Shown here: piece by piece, positions 35,506 through 46,075 of the stretch
Layout of the letters: each line of letters starts with the position of its first letter
How positions within the stretch are numbered: the stretch's first letter is position 1
NCBI GenBank assembly: GCA_015680685.1
Contig: MNCI01035078.1
Span: forward strand, 83,653 to 147,652
DNA: 64,000 nucleotides
Source: Gnetum montanum
Taxonomy: Eukaryota > Streptophyta > Gnetopsida > Gnetales > Gnetaceae
Direction: 5' to 3'
Position numbers and translations under genes: made by a program
The notes under the pieces: model-generated
Database searches by the model: none
What the model was told of the DNA's origin: nothing
What the model saw: only the letters and a program-made list of their open reading frames with translations

Positions 35506-37197
35506 CTACTCATCCCTGGTATTTTCTTTGAGCCACTTCAGATAGTCATGATTTCCTCCAGTAATGGGAACCGAAATAATTTCTGGCACCCTGAAATTAT
35601 GTATAAGAAAGCATGGTTATTGAACATGCCTATAAAGTTAAGAGCATGTAAACTTTAAATAAATTATCACGTGGTGTTGGCTTGATAAAATCACTTTACG
35701 TACTGGTTTGAATGATGTCTCTTCACATGTGCCGTTAAAGCATCTAAAAGAGATGCCCGAGTTTTAATCTTTAGTAACACTTCGGCATCTGTTTCAATCT
35801 GAAATTTGGAAGTTCAGCCATTGGCATGCAGTGGTGGTCAATACAAAAGAAGGGGGAAAAACCCCCCTTTAAATTAACCTTTAAAAATTTAATGCATAAT
35901 ATATTGCCAGAACTACATGGCAAGCCAGAGATTCTACTCAATATGTTGAATTAAAATCAGAAAAGCATAAACATTAATGAATTATGTTTTCGATTTACCT
36001 AAACCGATTTCCCTAAGCACCACTAGATTCAAAAACACTGTTCTAATAATGGAGTTCACAATAATTAAAGCCTCAAAGTGACAGAAATTTGTAACATTCT
36101 TTCCAAAATAGAGTTGAACCATCCAATATTACAGTTTTTAAAGGCTTAAATGTAAACAATAGAAAACTGTCTTAGGAGTCAGCAATATGTTAGATAGTAG
36201 TAAGTGTCTAAAATTTGCACATACCTTACCATCCCACCAATATACTGACTCAACACCTGCAAATCATGAAAGATTATAGTAAAAATATGCCTATGCGTAG
36301 AGTAGTGTAAAAAAATATGAAAGAAAACATTCAGAAAATGATAGTTAAATAGACCCCTAATTTTCTTAACAGAACTGTTTCCATTCGGTTTAAGTATTAA
36401 GGAACATACTCTACACACATATACATGCTTAAAAATACTTCCTTGTTGCCTTAACATATTTTTCATCTCCTTAAGCTTCCCTGTTTTTACACTATTTTAC
36501 CATTCACCACATAGAGAATAATGTTTATACAAATTCTAAGGCAAGAAGCAAAGAATGATGACTGATCGATTATAATTGTCCCTGCCCCGGAACACATTAA
36601 ATTTCAATGATCACTTAAAGACTTGCCCAGTATAACATTGACACATGCTGCAAGCTTTTCACTGATTATGCTTTGTGCAAGCTGTTTCCCTGCAAATAGA
36701 AAGAAGCGAGAATAGAGCTTATGCTATGCAATGCAATGAAAAGAATCACTAGTTTAGCCTTCATGAAAGAATTAGGCAACAACATGCTAACATAAAAATT
36801 GATAATAAAAAACGTACCTTCCTCTTTGCCGGGAACGGTAACAAAAACAACGATGCTAGGCACGGTTTCCGCCATTGAAATATTGTCGTCAGTCTCTAAT
36901 TCCGACTGGCGGCGAAAGTTCAACCTAGAAACGCAACATGAAACAGAATTTCAAAATACTGATATTACTTCCGCTCAATCTAAACTGAATGTCTGAAACC
37001 GAAACCTAATTAATTCCCCTGAATCTAAAAATCAAGTCTTTCGACAAACGCATTTAAACAATCTGGAAAATGCTGTGAATCCTGCGTACTAAGAATGAGG
37101 AAAATGTAATGTTGTAAGCTGTGCCTTATGCGTAATACCTAAGCAGCAAGAATGATACGACGATGAAGAAGATGAGATTCCAGGCAGAGAAGCGCAT
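35506..37197 (-). CDS. CUTA: CutA1 divalent-cation-tolerance protein, six exons, intact
   Basis: CutA1 is a small, very stable trimeric protein tied to copper and other divalent-metal tolerance; plant forms are organellar or secretory-targeted. Exons on the minus strand are 37197-37139, 36924-36818, 36689-36627, 36256-36225, 35798-35704 and 35590-35506, giving 441 coding bases and 146 residues with no stop or frameshift. Family motifs in order are VPSIVVFVTVPGKEEG, LAQSIISEKLAACVNVI, GVESVYWWDGK, AEVLLKIKTRASLLDAL, a His-His stretch, VPEIISVPITGG and YLKWLKENTRDE. The first exon encodes a hydrophobic segment (FSAWNLIFFIVVSFLLL) suggesting a signal peptide or anchor. If exon 1 is wrong, translation could start at the Met codon at 36875. 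Introns are 214, 128, 370, 426 and 113 bases. Intron 3 has a GC donor (GCAAGT at 36626). Exon 4 is only 32 bases. This is the only gene here that looks alive. Confidence 0.93.
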
Positions 37198-37347
37198 GAA
37201 GAAGATGAGATTCCTAGTGTTGTCTTCCTTTGGCTTTTTTTTGTTAAAGGCAATCCAACTCTACCACAATGGTTAACCTTAGATCCAACCAAAAGGGGTG
37301 GCCAAGTCCCTTCTTGACTTGCTTCACTTACTACCCTCACAACTCCA
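37198..37347. promoter_or_regulatory. Short 5' flank of CUTA
   Basis: Only about 150 bases separate the CUTA start from the LTR remnant H. The start region carries a duplicated GAATCTCATCTTCTTCAT (once just upstream of the ATG, once just inside exon 1). A long T-run (37236-37243) and a CT-rich stretch are present. No clear TATA box is seen on the minus strand. Confidence 0.35.
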
Positions 37348-38154
37348 TGTTGGTATGATCACTAAGTTACTAACATAAATACTTCAAGTCAAACTAATGA
37401 GGACATCACTTAGCCTAATGTATCCATCCTCAAATAACTATTTGTTTTCATGAAGTTTTGGCAAGTTCTTAATGTGTTCAACGCGTTCTAGGGCCATGAG
37501 GAACCTATTTGAAGATATTAAAATCTTCTAGGCTTCAAAATTAACATCTTCTTTTCCATAGTCCTAGTAGGAAAGATGTTTTCTCCAAGAGAAAGATGTC
37601 TCGTCTAGAGTAGTAGATGTCTACTTTTAGAAAAAGGCATCTTCTTTGTCAATAGCCTAGTCTCAAGAAAGACATCTTTCCCAAGTCCAAGACATATTTT
37701 TTTTTTATTTTTTATTTTTTTGCAACTGTTTCTCACTTGGAAAAGACATCTCCATTTTTTTATGACATCTTCCGAGGTGAATTACAACATACATATTTTT
37801 GTAATTGGAGCAATAAGGGAAGATGAAATGCCATCGAAAAGTATAAATAGGCATCAAGACCTAAGCTTGGGAGAGGAGAGTTAAGCAAGAGAGCTAGGAG
37901 AGAGAGTACAAAGAGAATTGAGAGAGTAAGAGAGAAGCTCACCTTGATCACTCTTGTAAACCTTCTTGGCAATTCTATGTATGTTTGTCTATTAGACTAT
38001 GGGAGGATTTTGAGTACTTTTCTATCCCTTGAAACAATGCTTCTTTAATCTTTTGTATCAAATCTTCATCGTTACAAGCAAGAATACTTGTTCTTAATTG
38101 GGTTTTGTTTATTTGATTTGGATATCATTTGGGATTGATGAAGCTAGGTCTACA
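37348..38154 (+). repeat. Copia-like LTR remnant H
   Basis: Begins TGTTGGTATG and ends TCTACA before a decayed initiator-Met-type primer site (TAGTATCAAAAC at 38161-38172, against TGGTATCAGAGC). U3 at 37520-37770 carries AAAGATGT, AAGACATCTTTCCC and GATGTCTAC words like element G. A TATA-like AAGTATAAATAGGC lies at 37839-37852, followed by a GAGAGA-rich stretch (37870-37930). No second LTR was found. Confidence 0.6.
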
Positions 38155-39488
38155 CCAAATTAGTATCAAAACATTATTTTGAAGACAATTTACTTAAGTG
38201 AAAGAATCCTTTGCATCACCACACAAGAAATTCACTTATTTCCAATTTCATTTTGGTTTGTAATTTTAATTGAAGTTATTTTCTATACCCAATTAGGATT
38301 TTACTAAACTTCTTTTGATCATTTGAAAGATCAATTATATTGGGTATTGGGAACTTTTGTTGTTTAGAATACTCATCAGCTTTGATTAGCTTGGATTTGT
38401 AAGAATCATAAGAATTACATTTTGGGTTTTTCATCTCTTGTTGGATCTATTTTGATACTCTAAATTTATTTGTAGAACTCTTAATTCCTTTGAATTTTTG
38501 ATATCAATCCAAGCCTTAGCCAAGGACATGAAAGACTTGAGGAATGCTCTCGATCTCATTGTGGGAAAACTGGAAGAGCTTAAAGAGAGAAGGATTCACC
38601 TCCATCACTAAGGACATCTAGGCAAGATGTTAACTGAAGATTTCCTTCATCAAGGACTTCTTCAACAAGGCAACCATTGAAGCCAAACCTTGAAGATGAT
38701 ATTCCTTTTGAGGATGAAGACTTTGGAGAAGATGAGGAACATGAGGAAATTCATCATTCTCTAATTATTGAGTCAAGATTCTTTCATAACACCTTCATTT
38801 GACTCATTGTGTTCAATTTCTTCATGTTTGTGAGGCACTAGTCTATCTTTTGGTGTTAGGCATATTTGATACGTTAGCTTTTCTTACTTCATGTCTTCTT
38901 TAGGTACCATTTGATAGTGCTAGGTATATATTTAATGGTACATATACTCATGTAATTCTAATCTTGACACCTAACTTTGCCTTCGTACTTCCCAACTTAT
39001 TCATATTATTACTTTTTCTTTTCATAATTTATAAAGAGTCAAATGTCAATACTTCACCAAAATGAAAAATCTTATGTTAACTTCTTTACTTATTTATATA
39101 TTTTTGAAATTCATTTACACTTATGTCAAATTCCTTGATTTACTTATACATTTTAGAAACTCATTTTATTAAGACAAAGCTAAGATGATGATGATGATTT
39201 GCAGTTATTATCTCACTAAAACTTAATTACTTAAGAATTAATTGAATTTACTCAAAAATGTAGCATAAGACACATCTATCACATCTATTATGAAGAACGT
39301 TGTGGATTTAAACTATGCCTTGCTTCCAACCTAAGTTTCTTCTAGGCAAGGAGACAACAAAAAAAAGAAAAAAACAACAAAAGAGAAAAGAAAGGACTAG
39401 TTGAATTCTAAGGTTTCTACTTAATTATAGTAGTTTTTTAATTGCTATGAGCAAATATGCCAATTTGATATCTGTGAATCTTGGCATT
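38155..39488 (+). other. Internal remnant behind LTR H
   Basis: A short open block at 38500-38590 reads AKDMKDLRNALDLIVGKLEEL, which resembles the N-terminal coiled part of a retrotransposon gag, and then stops accumulate. From 38800 on it is AT-rich with an A-rich run near 39355-39390 and no recognisable coding. The right boundary is the start of LTR C. Confidence 0.4.
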
Positions 39489-40361
39489 TGATGAAGTGTC
39501 AAAAGTCATTGCATTAACTAGGCCACGTATACGCGGCCGCGTCAACACGGCCCCGTCGACGTAGCCACCCCACGTTGACGAGGCCCCGTATACGCAGCCA
39601 CCCTTCCCAGATCTATACATATGAGGGCCTTCCACCTCATTTAGGCATCTTTTGAGTAGTGATAGCGAAGCTCTTGCAGTTTGCTCCCGCAAGAGATAGA
39701 ATATTTTCCAAGTGCCTGCAGCAAGTGTATGAAAAGAAATCGAATCTTTATTCAAGCACTGATGTATCTGAGCCCATTGTCGTGACGACAATAAAGACGA
39801 ACTGTTCATGCAATCCTTGTAGCATTTGGACTTAGTTGTTTCATGCATTCAATAGTTTAAGATGTTTATGCTTTATTAGTTAAATTATTTATGTTTTCAT
39901 TATTATAATTTCAATCGTTAGTGTTCATTTGTAGTTTGTAAAAGACATAAGTACGACCATCTCGAACGTAATCCAAACACTTGGTAAACCCAGTGACGCT
40001 TAACGTCTGGTAGCCCAGCAGTGTTAGGAAATGCTCAGAACGTGCTCGGAGGATGGGACCAGATGCTTATGCTAGGAGTAGTTAGAATATACATTAGGAT
40101 AATTAGAGATTAGATAATAGTTTATTCATTACTTCCATACCTCACTTAGTTGACGAAAAAGATAATTAAAAAGATATAAAAATCATTAGCCTTAGTCTCA
40201 CTTAACCATCGCAATAGAACTTTACAACCGTTCTAACCCAAGGTTTCACTGGTTAGAATTCTAGTGCATGTTAAGTGCTTACAGTCTGTGGAGTTCAACC
40301 GGATCATGTGTGAATGCTCATATTCGTATGGTTGGGTGTAGGGATACCTAGCCGCTCATCA
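39489..40361 (+). repeat. 5' LTR of Athila-type element C
   Basis: Starts TGATGAAG and ends GCTCATCA, followed by one T and the primer site. It shares R-U5 with LTRs B and F: ATTTTCCAAGTGCC, ATTCAAGCACTG, CAATAAAGACGA, GGTAAACCCAGTGACGCTTA and TTCGTATGGTTGGGTGTAG. TATA-like CTATACAT lies at 39613-39620 and AATAAA near 39790. Its U3 holds a GC-rich array annotated separately. A second LTR is absent because the element is cut at about 46074. Confidence 0.88.
39523..39604 (+). repeat. GC-rich 14-base tandem array in U3 of LTR C
   Basis: Units run CCACGTATACGCGG, CCGCGTCAACACGG, CCCCGTCGACGTAG, CCACCC, CACGTTGACGAGG, CCCCGTATACGCAG, CCACCC. Most have a (near-)palindromic core (CGTATACG, GTCGAC, CGTTGACG) and CpGs. 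It is by far the most GC-rich stretch in the window and lies about 10-90 bases upstream of the TATA-like box, where retroviral enhancers sit. Confidence 0.85.
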
Positions 40362-40362
40362 T

Positions 40363-40380
40363 TGGCGCCGTTGCCAGGGA
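40363..40380 (+). other. Primer binding site, tRNA-Asp type, element C
   Basis: TGGCGCCGTTGCCAGGGA differs by one base from the sequence complementary to the 3' end of plant tRNA-Asp, the primer typical of Athila-type elements. Confidence 0.92.
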
Positions 40381-40509
40381 CTTGTTAGTCTTACATGCAT
40401 CATCTGACTTTAGTGAAATTATCATTTAAGTCATTGGATCTAAACGAGGATAGAATTATTTTCGCATGCTAGGCGAATTTAAGTTAAGTAATTAGGGTAC
40501 ACTGATAAT

Positions 40510-42790
40510 ATGGACCATCTAACATCCAACATGTCTTCTCATAGGAGAGATGCATTTGAACCACCAGTGCCGCAAGAATGTCAGGTGGTATATAAACATC
40601 CCGATGAATATGTCCTTGATTTCACATTCATCCTACATCAAGATGAACATCTTTGATGGCAAGACATGGAGGGTAGCATAGTGCTACAGCCCAACCAAGA
40701 AGCTCCTACGATGCTGTACCACAATATGGGTAGAATGGGCATCCAGGACTAAGTGGTGGAGTATGTCATGGAGGACCATGACTTCCGGGACTATCGTCCC
40801 ACGGAAGCTCAACGAACAAGAGATCAATAGCAGGCCGAAAGATATGAACAATAGAAGGGGAAACACTTCAGTAACTCCTTATTCTCACAAGGGCTGCAAG
40901 ACGATGGAGATCCCGTATTTCATGATACTCATTAGACCGAACTTCACTTGGGGCTGTAGATCCTTCAGTCAGTCATCCAAAACCAACCTCCAAGTGACCA
41001 CGATCCTCAAGGGGATGGTGGGTCACGAAGCAAAGCTGGAGGAGATGATCGTGGCCATCACCGGGGTAGATGGGGAGATCAACGCCAAAGCGGCAGCAAT
41101 GCCTCTCCTTCTTCTTTGTCCTCCCCCTCTCCTACATCCTCTAGCTCAAGTTCTGAGCGTCACAAGGGAAGGTTGGAGAGAAAGGATGGTGGTAAGCAGG
41201 TTTGAGCGGGGAAACATGAGGGAGCACGTGACCAATCATGTGGCCCTCGCTAGCATGAAAGAAGGGGTAGCAGAAATTGTCGCAAACATCATAGTCCCCA
41301 ATAGGACTATGATTTAGATGAACTGTTGTTAGCTACTCGGAGCATGCTCCACATTGTAGAGGCAGTTCATATCCCAAGTAGGCACATGAAGGACAGTTGA
41401 ATTAAGTGTGTTGACATGAAAAACATCCCCAGATTTGAAGGGGGATACAACTGTGATCCGTAGACCCACTTGCAGGCATTCCATGATGCCTGCACCCTGA
41501 AAAATATTGATAACAATTGGCAACGGTTGAAGCTGTTTCCCCGAACACTCATCAAAGAAGCCGAAAGTTGGTACCAGTCCTTAGAGCCAGAATCAATTAG
41601 AAGATGGAGTACGATGCTTGAAATCTTTAATGACAAATATCAAACGTACTCTAGAGTGGCAAATATGAGAAGGCAGATCCAAGGTTGGAAACAAGGAAAT
41701 CATGAACCCTTGGATGTTGTCATGAGAAGGTATTACTCACGGTTGCATTGGTGCCCTGGTCATGGTTATTCTTAGCGGGCATAGCTTCACCACATTATTG
41801 ATGGGCTCCATTTTGAAACAAGAAATACCCTTGGTGTCTATGCCAAGGGATGGCTGTTAGAGCTAAGGGTCCATCAGTTGTAGTGCCTCATTGATCAGGT
41901 GGCCAAAGAGGAAGGAGAACTCAGAAAAAAGGAGAGTGTTGAAGAATTCAACTGGGACCCTTCCCTTAGAAAAAGGGGGATCCGATTTTGTGATGAGGAC
42001 GAAGAGTCACCACTGGAAGCAACGGTGAATCGAAAGACTTTGCCGTTACAAAAGTTTGCATCTGAAATATCAGCAAAGGTGGATAAAATGTCGGACTCTT
42101 TGGATGAAAGATTTCAAAGTGTATTAAAAATTTCAGAAGAGTCCAAAGAACAGGGTAGTGACCATGATCGGTGTAGGAAGAAGGAAGCTGAACATACCCA
42201 ACACAAAGGTTAGGGAAAAGTTGCTGCAGCTGAGTAGGTTGCAGAATCTGACACTGAGGAGGATGATGGATGTGGCATATGCCAATATGAACATTTCAAG
42301 GGATGTTGTCCTGTGGTGTCTCACCTACAAGAGTCTGGGATCTATGTCTTGAACCCTCATTTGGCGTAGAGGCAGACACCCCGAAGGTTGCCTTATCCAC
42401 AAGGTAACCCCCAGTGATTCCGCCAGCAGCAGCAAGGATACTATCCAAGCGGAATGCCTCCGCAACTGTACAAGTATTTCCAATAGTAGCAGTAACCACA
42501 AGTGTGGGGGATGCCACCTCCAAGGTAGCAGTACCCTTACAAGTAACCAGATCCTTACGGGTACTATGTTTAGTAGCCCGTCTCTCTAAGAGAGTCTTCC
42601 AGTCATGCAGCCTTTCCCAGTTACTACCACCCACCTAAATATATCAGACATCCATCTCCATCACCCAGGGGGACAAATCCACATCACTTATACCCTTCGT
42701 CACCTTCTTCTGCCACTGCTCCACATCATCCCTCTCCGTTGCCACCTGCTCCATCCATGTAGGGAGAAATACTTCCACAGCCACAACAAC
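40510..42790 (+). pseudogene. Athila-type gag, element C
   Basis: Starts with MDHLTSNMSSHRRDAFEPPV. An N-terminal block DEYVLDFTFILHQDEHL follows, then a Ser/Arg-rich region at about 41070-41330 (SSLSSPSPTSSSSSSERHKG). The capsid-type domain (41440-41780) has FEGGYNCDP, LQAFHDACTLKNI, RLKLFPRTLIKEAESWYQSL and STMLEIFNDKYQTY. A linker region (41899-42190) holds VAKEEGELRKKESVEEFN and DKMSDSLDERFQSVL. A Cys-rich block GCGICQYEHFKGCCPV (about 42270-42315) is followed by Pro/Gln/Tyr-rich sequence to about 42790. Several stops and frame changes. It aligns with gag of element B over its length. Confidence 0.85.
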
Positions 42791-43900
42791 GAAATGCTAT
42801 GAGGGTTGTTAACTTACAACCGGCATCTAGGACGAGTGGACCGGAACCCAAGCCACGCAAACATTCCTTCTTCCGGCCCAATAATCCGAATACACCCTCA
42901 CCTACGCTTGTGGCTAGTGCCTCAAAACCTACTAATGCCTCTACCATCACATCGCCCGAGCAGTCCTCCACTCTACCGCAATCCAACATCCAAATGGTCA
43001 TGCTTACACATGCCATGATCAACTGGATCAAGGCTAGGTCTCTTCCCCAGAAATTGATAGATCCAAGAAGCCCCCTAATCTATCTTCAGGTGGCTAGGAA
43101 TGAGCTGTGCAAAGCTCTTCTGGACTTAGGGTCAAGGGTTAATCTAATCTCTCACGATATGTCCAAGACCTAGAACCTGTCCTCGCTAAAGAAGAGCAAC
43201 ATCCAGCTCGAGCTAGCAGATTAGTCCATCACTGTTCCTTTGGGTTTGGTGGAGGACATTGTGACCACTGTCTATGGGTGGTCCTACCCTGCTGACTTCC
43301 TAGTCATCCGTGTTGAAAATTGTAAGGGGAACTTCCCAATCATCATGGGAAGAGCCTGGCTAAGCATGGTGGATGCACGATTAGGACTTCGAGATCTGTC
43401 CCTAGAAATTTCATAGGAAAATCCTTTCGGGAAGATCGAGAAGAAAAGAGTTCCATGCATCGCATACAGTGACTCAGGGTGCAACTATGTGCAGCAGCTA
43501 TGATCCATTAAGCGAACATCCATTCAAGCATGCAGTCAGTGTACCGAGGAATCACAAATTCAACAGTTCCTGTATGCAGCAGCCACTACCCAAGAAGGCA
43601 CCTAGTGGCTAACAACTGATCCTACTAGCAGCACAATCTACATGGAACCGTCTAAGGGGCTAGTGCAAGCCTATATTGACAGCATGGATGAGATGGAGGA
43701 TATTCATCGACAAACCTCCATCGTTGATGACTTTGATGACTTGGGAAAGCTAGAGATCCCTGAGAGCTTCAAGCAAGAGCCCCTTGAACTAAAATCCCTA
43801 CCGGCTCATTAGAGTATGCATTCTTGCAAAATGGCAAGCTGGTAATTATCAACATTGCCCTTGCTCCTGAACAGAAAAAGAAGTTGCTGGTGATGGTAAA
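42791..43900 (+). pseudogene. Athila-type protease region, element C
   Basis: The frame VRNLQPASRT-like to MINWIKARSLPQK leads into the protease core: LCKALLDLGSRVNLISHDM (about 43105-43165), where Athila proteases have D-L-G-A/S. Then come SNIQLELAD, VPLGLVEDIVTTVYGW, YPADFLVI, NFPIIMGRAWLS and VPCIAYSDSG. The linker towards RT (LGKLEIPESFKQEPLELK) reaches about 43800. Stops at several places. Confidence 0.82.
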
Positions 43901-45380
43901 AAAATGGGTTGCTGCATTCGTGTGGTCCTATTCTGAGCTAGCTGGAATTGATCCCAGGATTTGCCAACACTAGGTCTACCTTGACCCTTCCATGAAGCCA
44001 TGGGGACAACCACAAAGATGGTTGAATCCCAAGTTGAAGCAAGTAGTAAAGGAGGAAATTGAGTAACTACTTAAGACAGGATTCATCTATTTAGTCGCCG
44101 ATAGCCAATGGGTTAGCCCACTCGTTATCGTACCCAAGAAAGGTAGCAAGTGGAGGGTCTATATCGATTTACGGTTGCTCAATATGGTAACTTTCAAGGA
44201 CCACTTCCCACTTCCATTTGTGGACCAGGTGTTGGACACAATCGCAGGACACCAGTATTACAGCTTTTTGGATGGTTATAGTGGTTATAACCATATTCAA
44301 ATTGCACCAAAGGACCAGGCCAAAACTACTTTCACGAGTCCATGGGGGACTTTTGCATATAAGAAGATGCCCTTTGGCCTGTGCAATGCACCTATGATGT
44401 TCCAATGCCTTTTCTTGAGCATCTTCCAACAACAAATTGGCAATGGTGTAGAAGTCTTCATGGATGACTTCTCCACCTATGGTGCCATGTTCGAGCAAGC
44501 ATTAGACTGCTTAGAGTAAGTTTTAAAGAGATGTGTCGACACCAATCTATGGCTCAACTGGAAAAAGAGCCATCTGATGGTCCAAGAAGGCATAGTGTTG
44601 GGGCATCTCATTTCATCAACAGGGATCAGCGTAGACCTTGAAAAGATCAGGGTCATCGAAGGAATTACCTGCCAACCAAGTACTGTCAAAGATGTGCAGT
44701 CATTCCTTGGGCACACTGGTTACTACCGGTGCTTCATTGAACACTTCTCGAAGATAGCCTGACTATTGGTAGAGCTTACAAAGAAGGATGCTCCATTTGT
44801 CTCGACCAAGGAATTCGAGTTCACATTCCAAGAGCTAAAGTAGAAATTCGTAGAAGCTCCGGTTTTACGGGCACATGATTGGTCCAGACCTTTCCATATT
44901 ATGATGGATGCCTCCAACTACACTTTGGGAGCCATGCTTACACAGTGTGACGATCAGAAACGTCCGTATTATATCCACTGTGCAAGCCGTAGCATTGTGG
45001 GTGCACAACTAAACTACACCACCACCGAGAAAGAATTGATGGCAGTGGTGTTTGCATTGGATAAATTCCGGCACTATGTGCTCGGATAAGAGGTGTTTGT
45101 GCACACAGACCACAGTGCTATTCAGTTCCTAATGAACAAACCAACGATGAGCCCCTGCATAATCCGGTGGATGGTGATTCTTCAAGAGTTTGATTTGACC
45201 ATGGTAGACAGAAAGGGATCTGAGAATGTGGTCACTGACCATTTTTCTCGGTTACGATGGGATAACGCAGAAGAGGAGAAGCCTTTATTCGACCAGTTTC
45301 CAGATGAACTCCTCTTCATAGGCGTTGTTGATCCTCAAGCACCCAAGGAATCTCCTTGGTTCAACCACATCCTTACCTAA
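43901..45380 (+). pseudogene. Athila-type reverse transcriptase and RNase H, element C
   Basis: RT motifs in order are ADSQWVSPLVIVPKKGSKW, IDLRLLNMVTFKDHFPLPF, SFLDGYSGYNHIQIAPKDQ, MPFGLCNAPMMFQ and the catalytic FMDD at 44458-44469. Then come LNWKKSHLMVQEGIVLGHL and VQSFLGHTGYYR. RNase H follows with HIMMDASNYTLGAML (44895-44940), YTTTEKELMAVVFALDKFRHY and HTDHSAIQFLMNKP, ending with DHFSRLRWDN and FPDELLFIG. Only one RNase H is present, which fits Athila and separates it from the Tat/Ogre elements here. Stops at 44518, 44762, 44842 and 45087 kill the frame, though catalytic residues remain. Confidence 0.9.
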
Positions 45381-46075
45381 CTTACAACATAGGAGCTGCA
45401 AAAGAATGGAATCATCGGCAGAAACAACGGTTTCTCCATAAGGCCAAGCATTTCATGGAAATCAACAGCCACCTCTACAAGGTGTGCATAGACGACTTGG
45501 TCCAATGGTGTGTCCTTGATGCTGATACACTGCGCATCCTCCAAGATGCTCACAAGGGCCCATGTGGGGGCCACTATGCTGGACATAGAACGGCCATTAA
45601 AATCCTACTTGCAGGGTATTATTGGCCTACACTCTTCAGGGACACACAATAGTTCACCCGCTCTTGTGAATGATGCCAACGAGATGGTGGGATGTTGACA
45701 CAGTTGGAGGGACCTCAATAGTGGATTCAACCACTAGAGCCCTTTGACATCTGGGGTATCAACTTCATGGGGCCCATCACCCCCTTATCAAATGGAAAGG
45801 CGTATGTCATCGTGGTGGTGGACTACTGTACAAAGTGGGCAGAAGCGGTAGCTGTCATCGATTGTTCTTCCAACACCACCACATAATTTGTTCAACAACA
45901 AATCGTTACTAGGTTTGGAGTGCCTCATGCACTCATTTCTGACAATGGGACTCACTTCACGGGGGTTACTTTTCGTAAACTCATGCAACGCTTAGGGGTA
46001 ACACACAAACTTACAACACCTTATCACCCCCAAGCCAATGGGTAGGCTGAAGTCAAAAATAGGGAAATTACCACA
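45381..46075 (+). pseudogene. Athila-type integrase, truncated, element C
   Basis: The HHCC zinc-binding domain is present (GHYAGH near 45578 and a C--C pair near 45666, with a stop inside). The catalytic core has FDIWGINFMGP, ISDNGTHF and AEVKNREI. The second catalytic Asp (45941-45943) and the Glu (46049-46051) are 35 residues apart, as expected. The first catalytic Asp is Asn (AAC at 45761-45763). Coding similarity to element B stops abruptly at about 46075, and 46076 onward belongs to another element, so the C-terminal domain and 3' LTR are lost. Confidence 0.88.

Noticed and set aside
39523-39604. A CpG island marking a gene promoter
   Set aside because: Only about 80 bases, tandemly repeated and inside the U3 of an LTR; no host gene follows.
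40363-40380. A tRNA gene, because of the tRNA-Asp-like sequence
   Set aside because: Only 18 bases match, directly after an LTR end; it is a primer binding site.
40763-41317. A 184-codon ORF on the plus strand
   Set aside because: It is an out-of-frame reading over the Ser/Arg-rich gag region of element C, whose true frame aligns with element B.
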